A DNA stretch of 64,000 bases, from the NCBI RefSeq assembly GCF_024347415.1, contig NZ_AP025476.1:1736001-1800000 (forward strand). The letters run 5' to 3'. Of the stretch, positions 43,637-50,844 are shown one piece after another (the first letter of the stretch is position 1; every line of letters starts with the position of its first letter). Under the pieces are notes generated by a model. It ran no database searches. It had not been told where the DNA came from and worked only from the letters and a program-made list of their open reading frames with translations. The translations under genes and the position numbers were made by a program. The stretch comes from Vibrio crassostreae (GTDB lineage Bacteria > Pseudomonadota > Gammaproteobacteria > Enterobacterales > Vibrionaceae).

Positions 43637-43757
43637 ATTAAAAAGCCTGTCAAGTACGTTTTTTTATAACTTAACCTCTACCATTCATAACTTCAAGAGC
43701 TGCATACAAAAAAGTGGTGTTACAATAATAAATAAACGTACCTAAAGGGGTCTTTTC

Positions 43758-44168
43758 ATGCTTAAAGATGTAATTAAACAAGCGAGAATGAACAAAGGAT
43801 TCACGCAAGAACAAATAGCTGAAAGAGTAAAAGTTGCCAAACAAACATATCTAAAATGGGAAAATGGTGAAACAGAACCTAAAGCAACACAGATAAGACT
43901 ATTGGCCGAAAATCTAGATGTAACAGCCGACGAAATATGTAATGGAGAATTAGATACCAAGTATAGTCTTGAGACCTTCATCTATGAGATGGCAAGTGCA
44001 ACAAGGTATAGAGACTTAGAAACATTAATTACTTGGAAGCATGTTAGTGATCATAAAAAGTTCATCAGTGATCTTAAAGTTGATTGCGAAGGCGATCCAT
44101 ATGTGGCAGATGAAATTAACAAAACTAAAGATGATGCTTATTGGGCTGCACAAGCCGAAAGTAGGTAA
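43758..44168 (+). CDS. XRE-family phage repressor (copy 2)
   Basis: Identical to the gene at 40387. Three copies would raise repressor dosage over the array. Confidence 0.88.
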   Translation: MLKDVIKQARMNKGFTQEQIAERVKVAKQTYLKWENGETEPKATQIRLLAENLDVTADEICNGELDTKYSLETFIYEMASATRYRDLETLITWKHVSDHKKFISDLKVDCEGDPYVADEINKTKDDAYWAAQAESR

Positions 44169-44187
44169 ATGTGCAAATATGGCACAA

Positions 44188-44214
44188 GGGTAGACTATTA
44201 AAGGAAGTCTACCC
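44188..44214 (-). other. Ff-like plus-strand origin nick hairpin (copy 2)
   Basis: Same as 40817-40843; predicted nick at 44199/44200. Confidence 0.8.
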
Positions 44215-44255
44215 CAACTAACGTGATTTACATCACATGTGGATATTCGAAAAGG

Positions 44256-44301
44256 AAAGCCCCGACCCCGCGCTACGCTTGCCTCGGTGTTCGGTGGCTT
44301 T
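44256..44301 (-). other. GC-rich branched hairpin (copy 2)
   Basis: Same as 40885-40930. Confidence 0.6.
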
Positions 44302-44592
44302 TTCTCCTTTTCTCCTTCTCACCGTCCTTGCTCAGTCTTCGCCGTCCTTGTTCGTCGTCAAACGTCGAGTAACCGATAGAAACGAAAATTGGGAGTGCTC
44401 TGTACCAAAAAGCTATTCTGGCAAAATGAAAGGAAGGTTTTATGATCTTCTTTTGAGGGAGTAACGCTTCGCTGCTTTTCGGGCATTTGGGGAAGTTATG
44501 CCCAAGAACTGTATCGAGTGCCCTTATCCCTGCGGGGCTAAATTATGAATCAAAAATAAGATTTGATGAATCAATTTTGGGTTTTGATTACT

Positions 44593-44763
44593 AATGCGCA
44601 TTGTGCAAATTATGTTACGGGTTAACTTCTAACAACGATTTTCCTAACGGGCATCAAAAAGGCCAGACAAGCTGACCTCCTCATTGAGCATGTTACTCAC
44701 CCACGTTCTTATTCAGTTAAGCAAGCAAACCACTCAACATAATTTAGACCCATAATACGCACT
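44593..44763. other. attP: Folded dif-like att region, junction of copies 2 and 3
   Basis: Inverted sites at 44593-44620 and 44736-44763, same as at 41222-41392. Confidence 0.75.
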
Positions 44764-44995
44764 AAGACGTAAGTTCTTTCTGGGGGCTATCTAGCTGCTC
44801 TTGGGCTTTAATCTGCGGATAAACTTTCATGTAACCTAACATAGCTTGTAGAGTTTCTATCTCATCATGCATGTGGTCATAAAGATTAACTGACATTTCA
44901 GATGGACATGCTCCAGATTGCAAGAACATTGATAGATGGGCAATGTTATTTAATTTATCTTCTGCATCGCATAACGTGTATTCTTTAGCGGTCAT
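44762..44995 (-). CDS. Element gene 4, 77-aa helical protein (copy 3)
   Basis: Identical to the gene at 38020. Confidence 0.75.
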   Translation of the reverse strand: MTAKEYTLCDAEDKLNNIAHLSMFLQSGACPSEMSVNLYDHMHDEIETLQAMLGYMKVYPQIKAQEQLDSPQKELTS

Positions 44996-45024
44996 AATCA
45001 ACTCCGTTTCAGTTGGTTGTGTTC

Positions 45025-45058
45025 AAAGCCCGTAGCTGTGTCACCAGTTACGGGCTTT
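45025..45058. other. Stem-loop between element genes 3 and 4 (copy 3)
   Basis: Same hairpin as 38283-38316. Confidence 0.6.
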
Positions 45059-45062
45059 ATTT

Positions 45063-45416
45063 TTAGTGTTTAGTAGAATCGGTTCTAAATGGATTTGAAG
45101 ATGGTAAAGACATACGGCCTTTAAAATCATCTGGTGCTATAACAATAACCTGGTTCCCCAAATCAAAAGCCACAACAATGATTGCTCTGTTCTTCAATTC
45201 AAGAAATTCTATGGTGCATAAAGCCTCTGAATATAAATTAAAATTCATAGCTTGATCAGGTAAACCAGTCCAAATCTTGTTCAATATGGCATCAGTCTCT
45301 TTGTATTGAAGAAGAAAATCATCTTGCTCTGGGTTGTGAATGAGCCAACCATGAAATTTGGCACTCTCAGGTAAGCCTGCAACTTTCTTTAGTTCTTCAG
45401 GTTTAATTATGCTCAA
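45063..45416 (-). CDS. Element gene 3, 117-aa unknown protein (copy 3)
   Basis: Identical to the gene at 38321. Confidence 0.7.
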   Translation of the reverse strand: MSIIKPEELKKVAGLPESAKFHGWLIHNPEQDDFLLQYKETDAILNKIWTGLPDQAMNFNLYSEALCTIEFLELKNRAIIVVAFDLGNQVIVIAPDDFKGRMSLPSSNPFRTDSTKH

Positions 45417-45418
45417 AG

Positions 45419-45694
45419 TTAAGCCTCAATCGGAGTAATTAATTGACCAAAGCGCTTTAATTCTAGCGCTCCAAAATTGTTAATAGCATAGCTAGAACTA
45501 TGAAGCGTATATAACCCAGCTGCGTATGGTGTTTGATCCTTTTCCATTGAAATTTTAATGAGTGAAGGAAATTTACCAACTAGATAAGCATAGGCATCTT
45601 GCTCATAAAAAGTACGTGATGGTTTATCATCTTTTGCTCTTGATGTGCGCTGTTCTACACGTTCATCTTCTTTGAAAATCTCAATTTTAATCAT
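45419..45694 (-). CDS. gpV-like ssDNA-binding protein (copy 3)
   Basis: Identical to the gene at 38677. Confidence 0.9.
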   Translation of the reverse strand: MIKIEIFKEDERVEQRTSRAKDDKPSRTFYEQDAYAYLVGKFPSLIKISMEKDQTPYAAGLYTLHSSSYAINNFGALELKRFGQLITPIEA

Positions 45695-45702
45695 GTTTAG
45701 CC

Positions 45703-47007
45703 TTATGCTGTTCTTAGTTGAGTAACACTGGTATCTAACTCTAAAAGCTGTCTAGTCATAGGACCAAAATCAGGTTCGACATACCAATCAGGAACTTGTT
45801 TTGAAAAATCTATGCTGATGATTTCGCATAAAGGAACAACTTTATTCATGCCATTACCAGACAGGTTTTGAAGTTGAGCCTTAGTAAATCCAGCATCGAG
45901 TAACATATTCAGGTTGTTATAAAAACTCCTACGAGCACTAAAAGAACGCTGAACCTCTTTAAAGCCTTCATTGATTAAGCGGCGGTAAAATGAAAATGCC
46001 CTATCCGCTTTAGCGAAACTAACTTTTCCTGTTGGGGTGAACTTCTTGTAAAATTCTCTGAGCTGTCCCTGTACTCTCTCATCATCATAAATATTCATAG
46101 CTTGACCTTTGAATGTGTTGTCTATCAGCTTTCCATATGTTTCTTTCCAGAGTTCTTCGATTAACTCTTTGCCTGTTTCTTCTTTTAGCTGATGTTGATA
46201 TTTAATTAAGTCGTGGATATTTGTAGGTATGTCTAATTGCTGTAATTTTCGTTTCTTAATTTCGGATTCAAAGCGAACTAAATACTTTGAATAGTGAAGT
46301 ATTCTAGGGTCAGACATGGCGTCAAATACGAATTGAGCGTGTTTATCACCTTTCTGTGCTTTATCCGAATATTCATTGTACTGCTTGATAAACTCATGAT
46401 ATTTAGAATAAATTTTACCTCCCCAATAGGACGAGTTGGTATTGTGCTTACAAGTTGTTTCATAATCGTATCGAGAAGAGCGAACCTGACCATGAGAGAC
46501 ATTTCTAAAGTGGTTAATAGCTTGTTTACATTGCTGTTCAGTTTCAACTTGAGCGGAAAAAGTACAGTCAAGTTGCAATACTTGAGCAAGATCCCAATCA
46601 ACCATCAAAGCGAGTTCAGGATTCGATAAAGTAAGAGAAGAATAAAATTCCGAGTAAGCCAGCAAAATGCAATTAGAACCGAAAACGTTATGACCCTGAA
46701 TAATTTTGGCCGGACTAGCTTTCAACTCGATATGAGGGGGAATGTTTACTGAACCATTATGAAACTTGAGAGCAATACCCGTATAACTCGATGGTACTTG
46801 CTGAAATGGGATAAATTCACTAAATACACTATTGATGTTGCCAAACTCGTCTCTCTCAATTGCACCAGAACCAATAAATCCAGTATCAGCAGCAACTTTA
46901 GCCACATTCAACTCTTGATAATATGCAGAACTACCCGAAGCACGACATTCCAGATGAAAACAATATTCAGATTTAAATGGAACCATTAATCGGAGCAAAT
47001 CGAGCAT
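45703..47007 (-). CDS. gpII-like replication nickase (copy 3)
   Basis: Identical to the gene at 38961, with the internal gpX start at 46098. It is the nearest possible source of nickase for the adjacent mini-element. Confidence 0.92.
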   Translation of the reverse strand: MLDLLRLMVPFKSEYCFHLECRASGSSAYYQELNVAKVAADTGFIGSGAIERDEFGNINSVFSEFIPFQQVPSSYTGIALKFHNGSVNIPPHIELKASPAKIIQGHNVFGSNCILLAYSEFYSSLTLSNPELALMVDWDLAQVLQLDCTFSAQVETEQQCKQAINHFRNVSHGQVRSSRYDYETTCKHNTNSSYWGGKIYSKYHEFIKQYNEYSDKAQKGDKHAQFVFDAMSDPRILHYSKYLVRFESEIKKRKLQQLDIPTNIHDLIKYQHQLKEETGKELIEELWKETYGKLIDNTFKGQAMNIYDDERVQGQLREFYKKFTPTGKVSFAKADRAFSFYRRLINEGFKEVQRSFSARRSFYNNLNMLLDAGFTKAQLQNLSGNGMNKVVPLCEIISIDFSKQVPDWYVEPDFGPMTRQLLELDTSVTQLRTA

Positions 47008-47128
47008 ATTAAAAAGCCTGTCAAGTACGTTTTTTTATAACTTAACCTCTACCATTCATAACTTCAAGAGCTGCATACAAAAAAGTGGTGTTACAATAAT
47101 AAATAAACGTACCTAAAGGGGTCTTTTC

Positions 47129-47539
47129 ATGCTTAAAGATGTAATTAAACAAGCGAGAATGAACAAAGGATTCACGCAAGAACAAATAGCTGAAAGAGTA
47201 AAAGTTGCCAAACAAACATATCTAAAATGGGAAAATGGTGAAACAGAACCTAAAGCAACACAGATAAGACTATTGGCCGAAAATCTAGATGTAACAGCCG
47301 ACGAAATATGTAATGGAGAATTAGATACCAAGTATAGTCTTGAGACCTTCATCTATGAGATGGCAAGTGCAACAAGGTATAGAGACTTAGAAACATTAAT
47401 TACTTGGAAGCATGTTAGTGATCATAAAAAGTTCATCAGTGATCTTAAAGTTGATTGCGAAGGCGATCCATATGTGGCAGATGAAATTAACAAAACTAAA
47501 GATGATGCTTATTGGGCTGCACAAGCCGAAAGTAGGTAA
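47129..47539 (+). CDS. XRE-family phage repressor (copy 3)
   Basis: Identical to the gene at 40387. Confidence 0.88.
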   Translation: MLKDVIKQARMNKGFTQEQIAERVKVAKQTYLKWENGETEPKATQIRLLAENLDVTADEICNGELDTKYSLETFIYEMASATRYRDLETLITWKHVSDHKKFISDLKVDCEGDPYVADEINKTKDDAYWAAQAESR

Positions 47540-47558
47540 ATGTGCAAATATGGCACAA

Positions 47559-47585
47559 GGGTAGACTATTAAAGGAAGTCTACCC
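47559..47585 (-). other. Ff-like plus-strand origin nick hairpin (copy 3)
   Basis: Same as 40817-40843; predicted nick at 47570/47571. Confidence 0.8.
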
Positions 47586-47626
47586 CAACTAACGTGATTT
47601 ACATCACATGTGGATATTCGAAAAGG

Positions 47627-47672
47627 AAAGCCCCGACCCCGCGCTACGCTTGCCTCGGTGTTCGGTGGCTTT
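47627..47672 (-). other. GC-rich branched hairpin (copy 3)
   Basis: Same as 40885-40930. Confidence 0.6.
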
Positions 47673-47963
47673 TTCTCCTTTTCTCCTTCTCACCGTCCTT
47701 GCTCAGTCTTCGCCGTCCTTGTTCGTCGTCAAACGTCGAGTAACCGATAGAAACGAAAATTGGGAGTGCTCTGTACCAAAAAGCTATTCTGGCAAAATGA
47801 AAGGAAGGTTTTATGATCTTCTTTTGAGGGAGTAACGCTTCGCTGCTTTTCGGGCATTTGGGGAAGTTATGCCCAAGAACTGTATCGAGTGCCCTTATCC
47901 CTGCGGGGCTAAATTATGAATCAAAAATAAGATTTGATGAATCAATTTTGGGTTTTGATTACT

Positions 47964-48134
47964 AATGCGCATTGTGCAAATTATGTTACGGGTTAACTTC
48001 TAACAACGATTTTCCTAACGGGCATCAAAAAGGCCAGACAAGCTGACCTCCTCATTGAGCATGTTACTCACCCACGTTCTTATTCAGTTAAGCAAGCAAA
48101 CCACTCAACATAATTTAGACCCATAATACGCACT
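47964..48134. other. attP: Folded dif-like att region, junction of copy 3 and the mini-element
   Basis: Inverted sites at 47964-47991 and 48107-48134, same as at 41222-41392. Beyond the arm the sequence changes from AAGACGTAAG to TAGCGTGTTA, marking the start of a different element. Confidence 0.75.
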
Positions 48135-48225
48135 TAGCGTGTTATTAAGTGAGACAGTACAAACTACGTTTGTTGCTCCTTTATGCTCTACAAGCAAGCT
48201 TATAGCAGCAGAAAGCGAGCTTAAT

Positions 48226-48507
48226 CTAACTATCATGGTCAACATCAGCCAAAGAGAAAACCTGAGCGTACATAAGAAGCCCCTGTAAGCTCTCTATCTC
48301 GTCAAGCAAATGCTCAGTAATACCAGCACGAATATCATCCGTATAAGCCCCAGATTTCAAAAACATAGAAATACTATGCAGACGGTTAACCTGGTCTGAA
48401 AAATCAGACAGGGAATATTTCTCGCATGATTTTTTCTTATCCATCTCACTAAGCGAATAAGTTGGAGCATTGCTATCGGCGTGTGTATTTACAATAATTG
48501 TATCCAT
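48226..48507 (-). CDS. Mini-element gene 2: paralogue of element gene 4
   Basis: 93-aa soluble protein. The C-terminal 60 residues (YSLSDFSDQVNRLHSISMFLKSGA, then LLDEIESLQGLLMYAQVFSLADVD) align with the 77-aa protein of the full units at about a third identity. The N-terminal 30 residues are extra. ATG at 48507 is favoured by AGGA nine bases upstream; an ATG at 48546 would add 13 residues. It sits next to the att arm as in the full units. Function unknown. Confidence 0.72.
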   Translation of the reverse strand: MDTIIVNTHADSNAPTYSLSEMDKKKSCEKYSLSDFSDQVNRLHSISMFLKSGAYTDDIRAGITEHLLDEIESLQGLLMYAQVFSLADVDHDS

Positions 48508-48544
48508 ATGATTATTCCTAATTTTCGTGGTTGGGGTTTCATAC

Positions 48545-48574
48545 ATTCAGGGACGCTGTAACGTCCCTGAATGC
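48545..48574. other. Perfect stem-loop between the two mini-element genes
   Basis: 12-bp stem CATTCAGGGACG / CGTCCCTGAATG with a 6-base loop and no T-run on the minus strand. It occupies the same place as the hairpin at 38283 in the full units but has a different sequence. Confidence 0.7.
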
Positions 48575-48587
48575 TCACAGCAAAAAA

Positions 48588-48809
48588 TCAATCTATACGA
48601 CCTTTCCTTAGGCAAGACAGCATATATCTCTTCAAAGCAACTGTTGGAGAAGACTGATCGCGTTTACATAGCTTTTTAAAATCCTCCTTAAGCTCAGAGT
48701 TACAACGAAAGTTAAAATTCGAATCCAAATTATCAGAGTAAGACTTGCTTCTATCCTCATGAATTTGGCGCACTTTCTTGGTGTCCCAAGGACTAGGTAT
48801 ATCTGACAT
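48588..48809 (-). CDS. Mini-element gene 1: ribbon-helix-helix-like protein
   Basis: 73-aa basic protein starting MSDIPSPWDTKKVRQ. The segment FNFRCNSELKEDFKKLCKRDQSSPTVALKRYMLSCL looks like a ribbon-helix-helix (CopG/MobC/Arc-like) DNA-binding fold: a short strand and two helices. The start at 48809 follows AGGGTG at the right distance; an in-frame ATG at 48860 would add 17 residues without a ribosome site. It could regulate the element or help bring gpII to its origin. That is inference. Confidence 0.65.
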   Translation of the reverse strand: MSDIPSPWDTKKVRQIHEDRSKSYSDNLDSNFNFRCNSELKEDFKKLCKRDQSSPTVALKRYMLSCLRKGRID

Positions 48810-48966
48810 AAAGCACCCTATTGCGATTGCATTGAAATCACAAAAAGAATAACAAACCATATTTGCAATTACAAGAGATTCGCAAATGATTTTTTAAGAC
48901 AAAAATAGCGAAAGCTAACTTATTGATTAATAAGAAAAGGCAGTGAGGAAATACAATATTTAGACA

Positions 48967-48995
48967 AGAGTACACTATTAAAGATAGTGTACTCT
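48967..48995 (-). other. Ff-like plus-strand origin nick hairpin of the mini-element
   Basis: Perfect 11-bp stem AGAGTACACTA / TAGTGTACTCT. On the minus strand it reads TCTTTAATAGTG across loop and arm, even closer to the f1/M13 nick site than the full units. The stem sequence differs from that of the full units by compensating changes, while the nick core is kept. Predicted nick at 48979/48980. Confidence 0.8.
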
Positions 48996-49003
48996 GAGAA
49001 ACG

Positions 49004-49049
49004 AAAGCCCCGACCCCGCGCTACGCTTGCCTCGGAGTTCGGTGGCTTT
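49004..49049 (-). other. GC-rich branched hairpin of the mini-element
   Basis: 46 bases, nearly identical to 40885-40930 (one visible difference, AGTTCGG for TGTTCGG), in otherwise unrelated surroundings. Confidence 0.6.
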
Positions 49050-49163
49050 CTTCCGTTAAAAACAAGCGAAGCTAGGAACGAAAGAAAGAAGAGATTCAAA
49101 AGAAAGAAAGTATGTCATTTTTTGACATACTGGTATGTCATGCAATAACAAACTCAGAATGTT

Positions 49164-49334
49164 AGTGCGCATTGTGCAAATTATGTTACGGGTTAACTTC
49201 TAACAACGATTTTCCCAACGAGCATCAAAAAGGCCAGACAAGCTGACCTCCTCATTGAGCATGTTGCTCACCCACGTTCTTATTCAGTTAAGCAAGCAAA
49301 CCACTCAACATAATTTAGACCCATAATACGCACT
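49164..49334. other. attR: Folded dif-like att region at the right end of the array
   Basis: Inverted sites at 49164-49191 (AGTGCGCATTG, TGCAAA, TTATGTTACGG) and 49307-49334 (AACATAATTTA, GACCCA, TAATACGCACT). The first arm has AG where the full units have AA, removing one stem mismatch. Right of 49334 the chromosome resumes with TAGACTGTTAG. Confidence 0.75.
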
Positions 49335-50158
49335 TAGACTGTTAGAGCAATTTAGTAATGTCCGGTTTGAGCCATTTTAAAATGTCCGCCTAATCTAACG
49401 TATTGGTCTTTTTAAGCATGCAGCAGCGCTCTTTAAGATCACAAAAAACAAATAGCTATATGTACCCAACGTATGTACCGTCTGTAATTCGATCTCCGTG
49501 CACACAAACTTTATCAACAGAAAGCTTTTCTCTTCTCGTTTCCTGATTCATGCTCATGTTTGTAGTCATTTTTGCTGTGTTGTGTGTGAATCTTGTGGGC
49601 ATTGGTTGTTGTTTTCTTTTCAGATTTCACACAGGCGACCATCTTTATTGATAACACCAAAACGACACCTTTATCAGTAGCCAATCAAATTGAATTATTT
49701 TACCTACAACCGTCACCAACTTTTCATGTGGCTCTTCTTCTGGCGCCAATGTTCGTACTAACATCTAAAACCGTTAACATGCGTACGCGTTTCACATGGG
49801 TACTTTAATGTCACGCTTAGTTTATGGGATGTCGTTGGAATCGATCTAGAGCATATATCCGATAGCTTTCAGGTATTTACACGAAGCTTATTAAACTCAG
49901 CAGTCCCTGTTTACCAACCTCACCCAGACAAACTAAAAGTTACGTTGTATCTTATTTTCAACAAGCGAATGTTAGATTACTGTCGCTCAGCTGCCAGATA
50001 AACCACTTAAACAGGCTACTATTTCATGTTTAAATTTTGATCTATCAAACAGTTATATGAATATATTTGGTGATTAGGCAATCAAATGCTATGCATTCAG
50101 GTCTCAACTATGAATTAAAGTGTTAACATCAGGCAATTTTGTAAACTAGGTGTTTGAT
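49335..50158. other. Non-coding or decayed region right of the array
   Basis: About 820 AT-rich bases with no convincing gene. Two AATGTCCG direct repeats (49357-49364 and 49381-49388) look like an insertion-sequence end, possibly IS21-like. An open frame of about 70 codons without a start, ending near 49999 (VVGIDLEHISDSFQVFTRSLLNSA), may be a remnant of a lost gene. Confidence 0.5.
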
Positions 50159-50761
50159 ATGTTGCCTAAACTTTATAAGTTCAGATCCCTCCATGATAGA
50201 AACATACAGTCGATTGCCGAGTGTTCGCTGTGGTTCGATTATGCTAAAACTTTCAATAACCCTTTTGAATCTAACCACATATTCAAGAATGAACTTCAAA
50301 ACAATTTCAAGGTTATGTGTTTTTCTCAATCCAGCGACCACCCTATACTATGGTCTCAGTATGGCGACAACTTTAAAGGTATGTGCATCGAGTATGACCT
50401 CAACTGCTATAACGGTGAGGCCAATCTCAACTGTTTCGAAGTCCAATACGAAGATGAGCCAAGCATGTTCCACTCAGCATCGTTGGGGGAATTGCAAGGA
50501 TCTGAATTGGGATCTGAAATGTTCAAGGTTAAGCACTCTAATTGGTGCTACGAAAAGGAATACCGTTGGGTGCTATCTGATGAGGAAATGATCGGTAATA
50601 AGCTCTACCTTAATAGAGAATGCCTAAGCTCGGTGATTCTGTCAGAGCACGCTCCTGCCGACAGGAAGTTGAAAGTTCTGATGACTTGCCAGCGCCTTGG
50701 TATACCCGTTAAGCATGCAATTGCCAAGCAGGAGTCGTTTACATTCGAAGTGGTCTGTTAA
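50159..50761 (+). CDS. DUF2971 protein
   Basis: 200-aa soluble protein of the DUF2971 family. Hallmarks are LYKFRSL near the N-terminus, CFSQSSDHPILWSQYGDNFKGMCIEYD in the middle and WCYEKEYRWVL further on. The biochemical role is unknown; members are often in accessory or defence islands. ATG at 50159 is preferred to GTG at 50150 because AGG lies upstream of the former. It is convergent with the HDOD gene and shares its terminator. Lying next to the dif array, it may be accessory DNA. Confidence 0.78.
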   Translation: MLPKLYKFRSLHDRNIQSIAECSLWFDYAKTFNNPFESNHIFKNELQNNFKVMCFSQSSDHPILWSQYGDNFKGMCIEYDLNCYNGEANLNCFEVQYEDEPSMFHSASLGELQGSELGSEMFKVKHSNWCYEKEYRWVLSDEEMIGNKLYLNRECLSSVILSEHAPADRKLKVLMTCQRLGIPVKHAIAKQESFTFEVVC

Positions 50762-50818
50762 ACGGTATACAGCAAGATTTACAGGCGCTTTCATTAAGTT
50801 ACAGTGCAACAAAAAAGA

Positions 50819-50839
50819 GAGCCACATTTAATGTGGCTC
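50819..50839. terminator. Bidirectional terminator between DUF2971 and HDOD genes
   Basis: Stem GAGCCACATT / AATGTGGCTC with a 1-base separation of arms (tight loop formed by the inner A-T pairs opening), A-run on the left and CTTTTT on the right. Confidence 0.8.
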
Positions 50840-50844
50840 CCTTT

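Larger units (their letters stand above)
41382..44752 (-). mobile_element. Satellite inovirus-like element, tandem copy 2 (3371 bp)
   Basis: Direct repeat of the unit at 38011, offset exactly 3371 bases. All five encoded proteins are identical and I saw no base difference by eye, which suggests recent amplification or integration of concatemers. Confidence 0.88.
44753..48123 (-). mobile_element. Satellite inovirus-like element, tandem copy 3 (3371 bp)
   Basis: Third direct repeat, again offset 3371 bases with identical proteins. Its right junction leads into the 1200-bp mini-element rather than another full unit. Confidence 0.88.
48124..49323 (-). mobile_element. 1200-bp mini-element without replication gene
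   Basis: Bounded by the same att arms as the full units (48124 and 49324). It holds a paralogue of element gene 4, a ribbon-helix-helix-like gene, an Ff-like origin hairpin (48967), the GC-rich hairpin (49004) and the folded att region (49164-49334). It has no gpII, gpV or XRE gene. The att region differs from the full units at only a few bases, while the coding part is unrelated or strongly diverged. Confidence 0.82.

Noticed and set aside
38011..48123. Tandem identical repeats as a CRISPR or transposon array
   Set aside because: The units are 3.4 kb with genes and Xer-type junctions; there are no short spaced repeats, transposase or terminal inverted repeats with target duplications.
38011..48123. 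RstA/RS1-type replication protein of CTX as the identity of the 434-aa protein
   Set aside because: The conserved blocks (ELKASPAKIIQGHNVFG, MNIYDD, FAKADRAFSFYRRL) follow M13 gpII along the whole length, not RstA; only the att region is CTX-like.
49498..49808. Two overlapping plus-strand ORFs of 60 and 71 codons
   Set aside because: Low-complexity, hydrophobic/aromatic-rich translations, no ribosome sites, and lying in a decayed AT-rich region.
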